DNA of 64,000 nucleotides from Micromonospora sp. WMMD1120 (lineage in GTDB: Bacteria; Actinomycetota; Actinomycetes; Mycobacteriales; Micromonosporaceae). Position numbers and translations under genes: made by a program. A model generated the notes under the pieces. The model saw only the letters and a list, made by a program, of their open reading frames with translations. It made no database searches and had not been told where the DNA came from. The stretch spans positions 2,636,501 through 2,700,500 of the forward strand of contig NZ_JARUBO010000005.1 in the NCBI RefSeq assembly GCF_029626235.1, given 5' to 3'. Of this stretch, positions 40,698-50,777 are shown piece by piece. Position 1 is the first letter of the stretch. Each line of letters begins with the position of its first letter.

Positions 40698-42757
40698 TGA
40701 ACGCCCTCGCGATCCGATCCCGCCGCACGGTCCGAGCGGTGTCGTTGCTGCTGCTCGGCGTGGTGATCCTTGCCGGCCTTGCCCTGAGCTGGGCCGGGCC
40801 GGCGCACGCCGAGCCGAGCCCGGCCCCCGGCCCGCCCGCTACCGCACCCGGCACGCCGCCAACGCCCGGCGTGCCTGACCCTGGCGTCCGCCCGCCGGGA
40901 GTGGATCCGTCACCCTCCGCGCCGGCCGCACCGGCACCCGCGCCCGGCCCGTCCCCGACTCCCGGCCAGCCTTTCGTTGACGATGATCCGGCCTGGTATG
41001 ACATCGGGAGCCAGATCCGCAAGGCCGTGGTCGAAATGGTCGTCTGGACCGCCGAGCAGGCTCTCCAGCCGGTGATGGAAGCCCTCGGCGCATCGTGGCT
41101 GTCCACCCCTGACCTCACCGACAACGAGCACGTCAAGGCGATCTGGACGACCAGCCTGATCACGGCCAATGGCGTCTTGGTGCTGTTCATCGTCGCCAAC
41201 GGTTTCCTCATTACGACCAGGGAGACCCTGCAGAGCCAGCATGGGCTCAAGCAGGTGCTGCCCCGGATCGCGCTGGGCGCGGTGCTGGCCAATTGCAGTC
41301 TGCTCATCGGTCAGCAGGCCATCGTGCTTACCAACGCGCTCACGGTGGCCATTGCCGGGAACACGGTTGACGGCCCGGCCGCAGCCGCCGCAATCGGGCA
41401 GATCGCGGACAACGCCCTGCAGGGCAAGGGCTTCCTGATGGTGCTCCTGGCCGTCGCCGTGGTCGTGATGTGCCTGCTTGTGGAGTTCACCTTCATCCTG
41501 CGGCTGGCCGCGCTGGTCATCCTCGTCGGCGTGGCCCCAGCGGCATTGATCTGCCATGCCAGCCCGCTCACCGAAGGCATCGCCCACACCTGGTGGCGTG
41601 CCTTCGCCGCCTGCCTCGGGTTGCAGATCGGTCAGGCGATCATCGTCATGGCCACGGTGAAGGTCTTCCTGACCCCCGCCGGGCCGACCGTGCTGGGCGT
41701 GCCCTCGACCGCAGACGGGCTCCTCGGCGTCCTGGTCTGCCTGACGATGCTCTGGCTGCTGATCAAACTACCGGGCTGGATGGGGCAGTTCGTCCTCGGC
41801 CCGCTCGGACAGCGCAACGGCAGGGGACTGCTCGGCCAGCTCATGCACGCCTACCTGACCATCAAGACGCTCGGCGCGGCGGCCGGCATCCTGGGCGGCG
41901 CGAGCGCGGCCCGGACCGCCCGACGGACGGCACCTCGTCCACCCGGCCCCCGTCCAGCGTCGGGCGGCCCCCGTCCGCCCCGTCCACCTCGTCCGCCCCG
42001 TCCCGGGCCGACTCCCGTCCCGCCGTCCCCGCCGGGACCGGCGGCCTTCAGCCACGCCCCAGTCACCCATACGCCGCTGCCTGCGCCGTCCGGGACGAAC
42101 GCCGCCCCTACCTTCAGCCACCCGGCGGCCCCGTCCACGCCACCGCCAGCGCCGTCCGGCGGTGTCCCGGCCGCGCAGTTCTCGCACCCGTCCGCGCCTC
42201 AGCCGAGTCCACCGCCCCTGGCCGCGCCGCCCGCCCGAGTCGCCTTCAGCGATGCCACGGCCACGACACCGAGCGCGACACCCCGCGGCGCGGCACCGGC
42301 GGTGGCGTTCTCCGCCGCACCAGCGCCACAGAGCGCGCCGCGCCGGCCACCTGCCCCGGTCACGCCGGTGTTCTCCACCGCTTCGGCCCCACCGGGAGCT
42401 GGCGGGTCACGACGAGCCTCGACCCCCGGGACACGGCCTACGGCGGCGCGGCGCGCCAGCCCGAGTGGGCAACCCGCCGCCAACCCGAGCACCCCGTCCC
42501 CGGCCCGGCGAGCACCGGCCGCCAGCGCATCCCGGCCTCGTCCACCGGCATCGTCCGTCCCGCCGTCCACGGACGGTCGGCGGTCAGCGGCCCCGACCCC
42601 GCCGCCGCGCCCGTCCCCGGCCCCGGCGGCTGGTGCGACCCCGGCGGGTCTGCCGGCCGTCCGTACCGGGCCGTCCCCGTCCCCGCCGTTCCCACCGCCG
42701 GCTCGATCGTCCGCCTCGGCGCGGCGCCCGTCGCGGAAGCGAGGTGATGAGCAGTGA
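40697..42757 (+). CDS. TrbL/VirB6-like membrane protein, Pro-rich tail
   Basis: 686 aa from ATG 40697 (TGATG overlap). Signal peptide (VSLLLLGVVILAGLALSWAG), Pro-rich linker (about 37-95), then about six transmembrane helices between residues 150 and 390 including FTFILRLAALVILVGVAPAA. The C-terminal about 270 residues are Pro/Ala/Ser low-complexity with FSHP/FS-type repeats. It should form the inner-membrane channel of the T4SS. The tail is strongly repetitive and likely variable. Confidence 0.82.
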   Translation: MNALAIRSRRTVRAVSLLLLGVVILAGLALSWAGPAHAEPSPAPGPPATAPGTPPTPGVPDPGVRPPGVDPSPSAPAAPAPAPGPSPTPGQPFVDDDPAWYDIGSQIRKAVVEMVVWTAEQALQPVMEALGASWLSTPDLTDNEHVKAIWTTSLITANGVLVLFIVANGFLITTRETLQSQHGLKQVLPRIALGAVLANCSLLIGQQAIVLTNALTVAIAGNTVDGPAAAAAIGQIADNALQGKGFLMVLLAVAVVVMCLLVEFTFILRLAALVILVGVAPAALICHASPLTEGIAHTWWRAFAACLGLQIGQAIIVMATVKVFLTPAGPTVLGVPSTADGLLGVLVCLTMLWLLIKLPGWMGQFVLGPLGQRNGRGLLGQLMHAYLTIKTLGAAAGILGGASAARTARRTAPRPPGPRPASGGPRPPRPPRPPRPGPTPVPPSPPGPAAFSHAPVTHTPLPAPSGTNAAPTFSHPAAPSTPPPAPSGGVPAAQFSHPSAPQPSPPPLAAPPARVAFSDATATTPSATPRGAAPAVAFSAAPAPQSAPRRPPAPVTPVFSTASAPPGAGGSRRASTPGTRPTAARRASPSGQPAANPSTPSPARRAPAASASRPRPPASSVPPSTDGRRSAAPTPPPRPSPAPAAGATPAGLPAVRTGPSPSPPFPPPARSSASARRPSRKRGDEQ

Positions 42758-43680
42758 GCCGCCGCAACGATGAGGCTCCGATGCGGGCTCGGGTTCCCGC
42801 GGACATCGAACGGCCGGACAGGATCGCGTTCGGCATGTCGGGACGGCAGTTGGTGATCCTGGCCGTCACGGGCCTCCTGCTCTACGCGGTGTGGACGGCG
42901 GTGGCCACGCTCGTGCATCCACTGGTGTTGCTCGCCGGTGCGATACCCGTCGCCGCCGGAGCGTTCCTGCTCGCGGTCGGCCGCCGCGACGGCATCAATC
43001 TCGACGCCTGGGTTCTCGCGGCGCTGCGGCACCGCCGCAGCCCGCGCCGGCTCGTACCGGCCGATGGACCGGTCATCCCGGCTCCGGCGTGGGTTTCCAC
43101 CACCGCCGGGCCGGGTGACCGGCTACCGCTACCCGCGCCGCTGCGGCTACCCGCGAGGGGCATTACCGGCGACGGGCTGGTCGATCTCGGTTCGGACGGC
43201 ATGACAGGCCTGGTCGCCGCCTCGACGGTGGCGTTCGGGCTACGGACACCGGGGGAGCAGAACGGCCTGGTGGTCGCGTTCGCGCGGTGGCTGCACAGCC
43301 TCGACGGCCCGGCGCAGATCGTGGTGCGGGCGCAACGGGTCGACCTGACCTACCTCGCCGACCGGTTCCTCGCCGCCGCCCCGGGGATGCCGCATCCGGC
43401 GTTGGAGGACGCCGCCCGCGCGCACGTGGCGTTCCTCGATGACCTGGCCGGGCAGCGCGAGCTGCTGCACCGGCAGGTCACCGTCGCCGTACGCAGCCAA
43501 CGCGGCGCGCACCACGCCGCGCACCACGCGGCCGAGGCGGTGCGCGCCCTCGCCGGGTGCGAGGTCCCCGCCCGGGTCCTCGATGGGACGGACGCCACAG
43601 TGCGGCTCGCGGCCAGCCTCGACCCCACCGCCCCGGCCCTCACGCCCTACGCCACATCTGACGGAGGTGAACAGCGGTGA
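42754..43680 (+). CDS. PrgI / SCO6880-type T4SS protein
   Basis: 308 aa from GTG 42754 (GTGA overlap). The N-terminal PrgI-like part has MRARVPADIERPDRIAFGMS and two hydrophobic helices (LVILAVTGLLLYAVWTAVAT, LVLLAGAIPVAAGAFLLAVG). The soluble C-terminal domain (EQNGLVVAFARWLHSLDGPA, DDLAGQRELLHRQV) is typical of actinobacterial SCO6880 proteins. VirB3-like role, docking the next gene's ATPase. Confidence 0.85.
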   Translation: MSRRNDEAPMRARVPADIERPDRIAFGMSGRQLVILAVTGLLLYAVWTAVATLVHPLVLLAGAIPVAAGAFLLAVGRRDGINLDAWVLAALRHRRSPRRLVPADGPVIPAPAWVSTTAGPGDRLPLPAPLRLPARGITGDGLVDLGSDGMTGLVAASTVAFGLRTPGEQNGLVVAFARWLHSLDGPAQIVVRAQRVDLTYLADRFLAAAPGMPHPALEDAARAHVAFLDDLAGQRELLHRQVTVAVRSQRGAHHAAHHAAEAVRALAGCEVPARVLDGTDATVRLAASLDPTAPALTPYATSDGGEQR

Positions 43681-45455
43681 GCCTGCTGTCCGCACTGCTG
43701 CCGACGCGGCGGCGTCCCGCGCCCGAGTCGGCCACGATCCTGCCCGGTTCCCCCGACGCCGTCGAGGTCGACGGCCGACACGTGCGGGTCGGGGACGGCT
43801 ACAGCGCCACACTCGCCGTCGTCGGCTACCCGGCCGAGGTCGGCCCGGGGTGGGCCGAGCCGATCCTGTCCTACCCGGGCCTGGTCGACGCCGCCTTCCA
43901 CATTGAGCCGGTCCCGCCGGCGGTGGCCTCCGAACGGCTGCGCAAGCAGCGCGGCCGGTTCGAGTCCTCCCGCCGCCATGACGCGGCCAAGGGCCGCCTC
44001 GACGATCCCGACCTCGACGCCGCCGCGACCGACGCCGCCGAGCTGGCCACGCGGGTCGCCCGAGGCGAGGCCCGACTGTTCCGCCTCGGCCTGTACCTGA
44101 CCGTCCACGGCACCAGCCCAGACGACCTCGCCGACCGGGTAACCGAGGTGCGGTCCCTCGCCGCCTCGCTGCTGCTCAACACCGCGCCGGTGACCTGGCG
44201 GCAGTTGCAGGGCTGGATCAGCGGCCTACCCCTCGGGTTCGACGCGCTCGGGATGAAGCGGGTCTTCGACACCGACGCCCTCGCCGCAGCCTTTCCGTTC
44301 ACCAGCCCCGACCTGCCCGACACCGCCGGAGACAACGGCATGGGCGTGCTATTCGGGCTCAACCTGCACTCGGCCGGAGTCGTCGTCTGGGACCGGTGGG
44401 CGCAGTCCAACTACAACGCCGTCATCCTCGCCCGCTCCGGGGAAGGCAAGTCCTACCTGGCCAAACTCGACCTCCTGCGCAACCTGTGCCTCGGCGTGGA
44501 AGCGTTCGTCATCGACCCCGAAGACGAATACCTACGGCTGGCCGACGCGGTCGGCGGCACGGTCATCCGCCTCGGTGCGCCAGGGGTGAAGATCAACCCT
44601 CTCGACCTGTCGCCCGGTGACGATGCGCTCAACGACCGGGCACGGTTCCTGCACACGCTCGTGACCGTGATGGGCAGCGGTGACACCGCCGTCAGCGCGC
44701 CCATGCCCGGCGACGAGGCCCGCTCCCTCGATGTGGCGGTGCTCGCGGCGTACCGGGCCAAGGGCATCACCACCGACCCGCGCACCTGGAGGCGACCGGC
44801 GCCGTTGCTGGCCGACGTGATGGCCTTCTTGGAGGACACCGACGACGCCGGCCGCCGAGTCGCCGACCGCCTGCACCCTTACGTGGACGGCAGCATGAAG
44901 GGCCTGTTCGACGGGCCGACCACCACCGCCGCGCAGGGGCACCTCGTGGTCTTCGCCATCAAGGACCTGCCCGAGCAACTTCACCCGGTCGGGACGCTGC
45001 TCACCCTGGACACGATCTGGCGCACCGTACGAGGCGCGACCGCCTCCGGCCAGCAGCCTGATGCGCTGCGGATGGTGCTGGTGGACGAGGCGTGGAAACT
45101 GCTCTCCGGCGGACGCGGCGGCGTGTTCCTGGAGACCCTGGCCAAGTCCGCCCGCAAGTACGGCGTGGGCCTGACCGTCGTGACCCAGGACGCCGCTGAC
45201 GTGCTCGCCACCAAGACTGGCCGCGCGGTCGTCTCCAACGCGGCTACGCAGGTGTTGCTGCGGCAGGCGCCGCAGGCGATCGACGCCGTGGCCGAGGCGT
45301 TCGGGCTTACTGACGGCGAGCGGGCGTTCCTGCTGTCCTGCCAGCGCGGAGACGCGCTCCTCGCGGCCGGGTCGGCGCGGGTGGCTTTCCACAGTCACGC
45401 ATCCGCGACCGAGCACGAGTTGATCGTCACCGGCCCGGTCGCCGGCCGCCGCTGA
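43677..45455 (+). CDS. VirB4-like T4SS ATPase
   Basis: 592 aa from GTG 43677. Walker A in LARSGEGKSYLA (251-262), Walker B MVLVDEAWKLL (466-476), and the HerA/FtsK-like arginine region in AKSARKYGVGLTVVTQD. CagE/TrbE-type N-terminal domain. It energises T4SS assembly at the inner membrane. Confidence 0.95.
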   Translation: MSLLSALLPTRRRPAPESATILPGSPDAVEVDGRHVRVGDGYSATLAVVGYPAEVGPGWAEPILSYPGLVDAAFHIEPVPPAVASERLRKQRGRFESSRRHDAAKGRLDDPDLDAAATDAAELATRVARGEARLFRLGLYLTVHGTSPDDLADRVTEVRSLAASLLLNTAPVTWRQLQGWISGLPLGFDALGMKRVFDTDALAAAFPFTSPDLPDTAGDNGMGVLFGLNLHSAGVVVWDRWAQSNYNAVILARSGEGKSYLAKLDLLRNLCLGVEAFVIDPEDEYLRLADAVGGTVIRLGAPGVKINPLDLSPGDDALNDRARFLHTLVTVMGSGDTAVSAPMPGDEARSLDVAVLAAYRAKGITTDPRTWRRPAPLLADVMAFLEDTDDAGRRVADRLHPYVDGSMKGLFDGPTTTAAQGHLVVFAIKDLPEQLHPVGTLLTLDTIWRTVRGATASGQQPDALRMVLVDEAWKLLSGGRGGVFLETLAKSARKYGVGLTVVTQDAADVLATKTGRAVVSNAATQVLLRQAPQAIDAVAEAFGLTDGERAFLLSCQRGDALLAAGSARVAFHSHASATEHELIVTGPVAGRR

Positions 45456-45495
45456 CCCGCCCTGGCGTCCCTCTCACCACCGATCGGAGTTCCCG

Positions 45496-46848
45496 ATGGT
45501 TGTCACGCTGTCCCCATCCCCGCCGCCAGCTCCTGCGATCCCCGGCGGGTGCATGGCCGGCCACGGCGGTGTGCCCCACTCGGTGGTGGGCGAGCTGCTG
45601 TGTGGTTCCTGGGGCGACGACGCCACCAACGCGGTGTGGCCGCTCGTCCGCGACCGGTGGCCGTTGCTCCTCGCCGCCCTGGCGGCGCTCGTCGCCGTGC
45701 GGGTCGGGTGCATGCGGTGGCGGCGGCGCATCTGGCGACGGCACGCCGCCGCAGCGCGATGGCTGCAGATCACCCCGCCGGTGACCGCCACTCCGGCCGC
45801 GACGATCGGCCTGTGGCGACTGCTCGCCACGGCGTTGCCCGCGCCGCGCCGGTGGGCGCTACGCCCGACCCGGCTGGTCTGGGAGGTCGCCGCCGACCCG
45901 GACGGTATGCGCTGCGGGCTGTGGCTGCCGCCAGGGGTCAACCCGACCGCCGTGGTGCGGCTGCTGCAACGCGGCTGGCCCGGCGTCCGCGCCGAACAGA
46001 CCCGCCCGCCGACCGTGCCCACCACCGGGGCCGTCGCCGCCCTCGCGGTCTGGCCGACGCAGCCAGAATGGCTACCCCTGGTCGACGACACCACGCCTAC
46101 CCACCGCCGAGGAGGCATGGACGCGAGCACTCCCGAAGAGGACCGGCTCCGGGCGGTCTACGGCGGACTCGCCTCAGCCGGGCGCACCGGCGGCGCAATC
46201 CTGCAAGTCCACCTTGGCCGCGCACCCGCCCACCGACTGCGGACGCTGCGCCGCGCGATGACCAACCCACACCGCGCCCGCCGTCCCCGAGGGACCGCCG
46301 GCGCCGCCGGGCTGCTCGCCGACGGGCTACGAGCACTGATCCTTGGCGTCCTGAATCTCGTCAACCCCGGCCCGTCGAGCCCGAAGCGGCACACCCGTGC
46401 GACTGACCCGTACACCGCCGAGCTGGTCCGGCAAGCGCGGGCGAAGTACGCCGACGCACCGCACTTGCTCGTCGCCGTGCACACGGTCGCCGCCGGCCCC
46501 ACGAAGGCCGCTGCCGTCGCCGCTGTGGCTGATGTCAGCTCCGGGTTCGGGCTGCTGTCGGCCCACTTCACCCGCCGCCGGCTACGGCATGGTGCGGTCG
46601 CGTCGGCCGACCGTTGGGTGCCCGAGGCCCGGATGAGCCTCGTCTCCATCGCGGAAGCCGCCGCCTTCGCCGGACTGCCCGCCGAACCGGCCGCCTACGG
46701 CCTACCCGGCGCGGCGTCACGGCGTCGGCCCGCCACCCGCGACATCTTTCGGACCTCCGGGCGGGAGACGCGCCAGCGCACGACGGTGCAGGCACAGCCC
46801 GGTGCAACCGAGGCCGACGACTCACCGACCGTCTGGAGCGCACCTTGA
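45496..46848 (+). CDS. Conjugation-associated membrane protein (450 aa)
   Basis: No characterised family recognised. One clear helix (WPLLLAALAALVAVRVG) near residue 60 with a short N-terminus and a large soluble C-terminal region (PYTAELVRQARAKYADAPHL, FGLLSAHFTRRRLRHGAVAS, SIAEAAAFAGLPAE). Position between VirB4 and the VirD4-like gene, overlapping the latter by 4 nt, is typical for a protein of the coupling complex in actinobacterial T4SS elements. Confidence 0.75.
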   Translation: MVVTLSPSPPPAPAIPGGCMAGHGGVPHSVVGELLCGSWGDDATNAVWPLVRDRWPLLLAALAALVAVRVGCMRWRRRIWRRHAAAARWLQITPPVTATPAATIGLWRLLATALPAPRRWALRPTRLVWEVAADPDGMRCGLWLPPGVNPTAVVRLLQRGWPGVRAEQTRPPTVPTTGAVAALAVWPTQPEWLPLVDDTTPTHRRGGMDASTPEEDRLRAVYGGLASAGRTGGAILQVHLGRAPAHRLRTLRRAMTNPHRARRPRGTAGAAGLLADGLRALILGVLNLVNPGPSSPKRHTRATDPYTAELVRQARAKYADAPHLLVAVHTVAAGPTKAAAVAAVADVSSGFGLLSAHFTRRRLRHGAVASADRWVPEARMSLVSIAEAAAFAGLPAEPAAYGLPGAASRRRPATRDIFRTSGRETRQRTTVQAQPGATEADDSPTVWSAP

Positions 46849-48440
46849 ACAAGATCCACACCCAGGCTGCTGCATCCAACTCCCGCCCGGAGGGCCGCAG
46901 GCTGAACCTGGTGCCGCTCGACCAGCGGCACGGCCTGGGCGGCAAGGTCATCGGTGTTGCCAACGCTGGCCCCGAGGTGCGGGTCGGGATCTCCCTGACC
47001 GATTGTCGGTACCACGTCCACGCGCTCGGACCGACCGGCACGGGCAAGACGACGCTGCTGATGCGGATGATCCTGGACGACGTGGAGGCCGGGCGCGGCG
47101 TGGCCGCGTTCGACCCGGCCAAGGGCGACCTGATCCGTGACCTCCTCGCGCGGCTGCCCAAGTCGTGTGGGGACCGGCTGGTGCTCATCGACCCGGACGA
47201 GCGGGCCGCGCCCCCGGCGATCAACCTGCTCGACCCGAGTGTGCACGGCGGCAGCGCGCACGACGTGGCCGCGAACCTGACAGCGGTGATGGCGAAGGTG
47301 TGGTCACGCTGGTGGGGCCACCGCACGGCCGACATCTGCTACCACGGCCTGCTCACCCTCGCCCACCTCGAAGGCGCCACCCTCGCCCAGCTGCCGCGGC
47401 TGCTGTCGGACTCCGCGTGGAGGACCGCCCGGGTCAACGCGGTCACCAGCAGGTTGAACGCCTGGGAGGGCAACACCCTCGGCGAGTTCTGGGAAGGGTT
47501 CAACGAGCTGCCCGCCGCGCAGCGCTCCGGCCTGGTGGCCCCGCTGCTGTCCCGGTTACGCCTCGTGCTGGCGCATCCGATGGCGAACAGCCTGTTCGGG
47601 GTGCCGGCCACCACGTTCTCGTTCGCTGACATCCTCGACGGTGGCATCATGCTCGCGCGGCTACCCAAGGGTGTCATCGGCGAGGACGGCACCCGCCTGG
47701 TCGGCTCGCTGCTCCTGGCCGGGTTGTGGCAGGCCACCACCGCCCGCGCCCGCATCCCTGAGGACGATCGCCCGGACGCGATGATCGTGCTGGACGAGTG
47801 CCACAACTTCCTGCACCTGCCCATCGGCATCGATGACGCCCTCGCCGAAGCCCGCGGTCTGCACACCTCGTTCGTCCTCGCCCATCAGTACCTCGGCCAG
47901 TTGTCCGGGGACATGGTGGAGGCGATTGACGCCAACGCCCGTAACAAGGTGTACTTCGCCCTCGCCCCCCGCGACGCCATCGACCAGGCCCGGCACCTGC
48001 GGCCCTACCTCGATGACGGGGACCTGATCCGCCTCGGTGGCTTCGAAGTCGTCCTGCGGCCGGTCGCGGGCGGGCGGGTCGTACCACCGGTCACCGCCGA
48101 CACCGAGCCTCCACCGCCGGCCGTCAAAGGGCGTGCCGGCGAGCTACGCCGGGCGGCCCGCGAGCACACCGGCCTCGCCGCCGAGGACCGTCGTCGGTTG
48201 CTCGGCGAGACCGCGACCGCTGCCGCACCGGCCGAGCGGTCGACACCCGTCGAGGCAGTGGTGGAACTGGTGGGCCGCAACACCTTCGCTTCTCACCCCG
48301 AGTGGTCTAACGAGACCTCTAACGAGCGATCCAACGAGCAACCCAACGACCACGAACAGCCGGGTGAACACGCCCCCTCGAACACGTCATACGCGCACGT
48401 GGACGGCGGTGAGGAGGACCCGTGGACCGGAACCGACTGA
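46845..48440 (+). CDS. VirD4/TraG-like coupling ATPase
   Basis: 531 aa from TTG 46845 (TTGA overlap; no better start). Walker A GPTGTGKTT (62-70), Walker B AMIVLDECHNF (312-322). FDPAKGDLIRDLLARL and EARGLHTSFVLAHQYLGQL are coupling-protein motifs; no N-terminal helices, so it may be tethered by the preceding membrane protein. The C-terminus (about 450-531) is acidic and low-complexity. Its first codons coincide with a TTGAACAAGATC iteron. Confidence 0.88.
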   Translation: MNKIHTQAAASNSRPEGRRLNLVPLDQRHGLGGKVIGVANAGPEVRVGISLTDCRYHVHALGPTGTGKTTLLMRMILDDVEAGRGVAAFDPAKGDLIRDLLARLPKSCGDRLVLIDPDERAAPPAINLLDPSVHGGSAHDVAANLTAVMAKVWSRWWGHRTADICYHGLLTLAHLEGATLAQLPRLLSDSAWRTARVNAVTSRLNAWEGNTLGEFWEGFNELPAAQRSGLVAPLLSRLRLVLAHPMANSLFGVPATTFSFADILDGGIMLARLPKGVIGEDGTRLVGSLLLAGLWQATTARARIPEDDRPDAMIVLDECHNFLHLPIGIDDALAEARGLHTSFVLAHQYLGQLSGDMVEAIDANARNKVYFALAPRDAIDQARHLRPYLDDGDLIRLGGFEVVLRPVAGGRVVPPVTADTEPPPPAVKGRAGELRRAAREHTGLAAEDRRRLLGETATAAAPAERSTPVEAVVELVGRNTFASHPEWSNETSNERSNEQPNDHEQPGEHAPSNTSYAHVDGGEEDPWTGTD

Positions 48441-49315
48441 TAAGAGATATCCCTCCTACCCGCACATCTGCCACCGGCAGTCTTCGCCTGACGGCGTCCG
48501 TCGTGGCCGCCGAACTCGGTCGGCTCACCCCCCGAGACCGGCTCCTGCTGGACCTGCTCGACCAGCACCGGACGTTCACAACCGGCCAGCTCGTCGACCT
48601 GGCCTTCGGCTCGGTCGGCCGTGCCCGCAACCGCCTCAACACCCTCCACGATCGAGACATCCTCGACCGGTTCCGCCACTACCAACGGCCCGGCTCGCAA
48701 GCCTGGCGGTGGACCCTAGGCCCGGTTGGCGCGGCCATCATCGCGGCCGGACGAGGCGACGCGTTGCCCCGTCCGGCCGTTGTGCGCGACGCCACCGCTC
48801 GACTCGCCATGTCGCCGACGCTGGCGCACCTGCTCACGGTGAACGGGTTCTTCGTCGCCCTCACGGCCCATGCCCGCACGCACCCCGGCGCACGGCTGGC
48901 ACGGTGGTGGAACGAGACACGCTGCCGTGAGGTGTGTGGCAACCTGGTCCGCCCGGACGGACACGGCGTGTGGGCCGACAACGGCCCGGCGGTGCCGTTC
49001 TGGGTCGAGGCCGACCTCGGCACCGAAACCCTTGCCCGGGTCGTAGGCAAGCTGACCGGCTACGCCGCACTACCGCCCCGCCGCGCGTACCCGGTGCTGT
49101 TCTGGCTACCCACCACCGCCCGTGAGACCAACGTGCACACCCACCTACGCCGGGCTCGGGTGCCGCACGGGGTGACCATCGCCACCGCCGCCGCCAACCA
49201 CGCCACGGCGTCCGGCGGCCCGGCGGGGCCGGTCTGGCGTATCGTCGGGCACCTCGACCGGGTGAGTCTGGCCGAGCTGCCCGCACCGGGCGGTGGCGCG
49301 CCGTGGGACGAGTAG
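48422..49315 (+). CDS. Replication-relaxation family protein (Replic_Relax)
   Basis: 297 aa from GTG 48422, 19-nt overlap with the coupling gene. Winged-helix N-terminus (LTPRDRLLLDLLDQHRTFTT, LVDLAFGSVGRARNRLNTL) and the Replic_Relax core WVEADLGTETLARVVGKL, then YPVLFWLPTTARE. This family acts in DNA processing for conjugation or replication of actinobacterial and clostridial mobile elements and may be the relaxosome component here; no classical MOB relaxase was found in the window. Confidence 0.85.
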   Translation: MDRNRLIRDIPPTRTSATGSLRLTASVVAAELGRLTPRDRLLLDLLDQHRTFTTGQLVDLAFGSVGRARNRLNTLHDRDILDRFRHYQRPGSQAWRWTLGPVGAAIIAAGRGDALPRPAVVRDATARLAMSPTLAHLLTVNGFFVALTAHARTHPGARLARWWNETRCREVCGNLVRPDGHGVWADNGPAVPFWVEADLGTETLARVVGKLTGYAALPPRRAYPVLFWLPTTARETNVHTHLRRARVPHGVTIATAAANHATASGGPAGPVWRIVGHLDRVSLAELPAPGGGAPWDE

Positions 49316-50349
49316 CCATATGGCTCGCGGCCGGGGTCGCCGGCTTGCTGCTGCTGCTCACGGCCGCTACCGCCGGAGTCGTCTCCTCGGTGTTCGGCGG
49401 TGGCGGGGGTAGCTGCGTCGGCGCGGTCACCGTGCCGGGTGCCACCCTGGCGGGGTTGTCGGATGAGCAGGCCCGTAACGCCTCGGTGATCGTGACCGTG
49501 GGTGAGCGGTTGCGGGTACCGGTGCGCGGGTGGGTGGTCGCGGTTGCCACCGCGCTTCAGGAATCCTCGTTGATCAACCACGGTGACCTCGGCCCGAACA
49601 ACGATCATGACTCGTTGGGGCTGTTCCAACAGCGACCGTCGCAAGGATGGGGCACCCCGGAACAGATCATGAGCCCCGACTACGCCGCCGGGAAGTTCTA
49701 CGAGGCGTTGCTGCGGGTGCCGGGGTGGGAACGGCTACCGCTCACCGAGGCCGCACAGAAGGTGCAACGGTCGGCGTACCCGGACGCCTACGCCCGCCAG
49801 GAGACACGAGCAACCGAGATCGTCACGGCGTATACCGGCGGAACGCTGCCGGTCTGCGACGGCGCGCCGATCAGTGCCTCCGGGTGGACCCGCCCGGTGG
49901 CGGGCACGGCCGGTTCCGGCTTCCGCACCACCGACCGGCCCGGCCATGACGGGGTCGACATCATTGCCACGACAGGCACCGTCATCCGTGCCGTATCCGG
50001 CGGCGTGGTGGTGCGCGTGCGGTGCAACATCGGGGGCGACTCGTGGGAACCCACCGGCGGCCCGATGCCGTGCGACAGCGACGGCTACCCCGGCCTCGGC
50101 GGGTGCGGCTGGTACGCAGAGATCCGCCACGCGGAAGACACCGTGTCGCGTTACTGCCATATGGTGCGACAGCCGATTATCCGAATAGGACAGACGGTGA
50201 TCGCCGGGCAGCCAATCGGCCACGTCGGCAGTTCCGGAAACTCCTCCGGCCCCCATTTGCACTACGAGATCCATGAAGGCTATCCCGCCACCGAGGACAA
50301 CGCCGTTGACCCGGTTCCTTTCATGCGCCATAAAGGCGTGACCCTATAA
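49303..50349 (+). CDS. Lytic transglycosylase-M23 peptidase fusion
   Basis: 348 aa. An N-terminal membrane anchor (VAIWLAAGVAGLLLLLTAAT). A transglycosylase-like domain with ALQESSLINHGDLGPNNDHD and SLGLFQQRPSQGWG (catalytic Glu in QESS). Then M23 with RPGHDGVDI (HxxxD), RYCHMV and GPHLHYEI (HxH). All zinc ligands are present. VirB1-like role: local opening of the cell wall for the transfer channel. Last gene of the transfer operon. Confidence 0.93.
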   Translation: MGRVAIWLAAGVAGLLLLLTAATAGVVSSVFGGGGGSCVGAVTVPGATLAGLSDEQARNASVIVTVGERLRVPVRGWVVAVATALQESSLINHGDLGPNNDHDSLGLFQQRPSQGWGTPEQIMSPDYAAGKFYEALLRVPGWERLPLTEAAQKVQRSAYPDAYARQETRATEIVTAYTGGTLPVCDGAPISASGWTRPVAGTAGSGFRTTDRPGHDGVDIIATTGTVIRAVSGGVVVRVRCNIGGDSWEPTGGPMPCDSDGYPGLGGCGWYAEIRHAEDTVSRYCHMVRQPIIRIGQTVIAGQPIGHVGSSGNSSGPHLHYEIHEGYPATEDNAVDPVPFMRHKGVTL

Positions 50350-50404
50350 ATTCATAAAGTGATTCTCCGCACAAGTCAAGAAGGCCCGCACGGGTTGCGG
50401 TGAG

Positions 50405-50436
50405 CGCCGCGCGTCCGGTCCGCCGGGCGCGCGGCG
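50405..50436. terminator. Terminator of the transfer operon
   Basis: CGCCGCGCG (50405-50413) pairs with CGCGCGGCG (50428-50436), extended inward by CCGG/CCGG. Confidence 0.75.
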
Positions 50437-50777
50437 TAGTCATTTCAACTCAGAAACCACGACCCCGTAAGACAGTCTGAGCGGCCCCCGCGCCGTGCAC
50501 CCTTGCAGCCCAGGGAGTCGCGCCGAACATGCCGCAGCGTCGGACATGGGGCCGTCAAATGGCGTTTCGGGCGGTGGTAGCGGTTCCTGAATCGAGAACG
50601 GAAGCGGCGCACGGTGGTGCCCCGTAAAGAGTCTTGCCCAACGGGGTTGACAATCATCCGGTGCAGAGGGTCCATGGACGTGGGCAACAAAAACCGCCCC
50701 GGCGGAACCGCAAACAATGCGCGTTACGCGTACGCGGAATCGCTATTTGTCGACCCCTTATGTGGAGGTGTATTGCC
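50437..50777. other. Leader region of the second operon
   Basis: About 340 bp without a supported gene; it must hold the promoter of the 50778 operon. GGAGG at 50764-50768 is the ribosome binding site. No copy of the 37-bp element or of TTGAACA occurs here. Confidence 0.45.

Noticed and set aside
42199..43032. Long antisense frames within the transfer operon
   Set aside because: GC-rich shadow frames without start signals; the plus-strand genes have recognisable domains and coupled starts.
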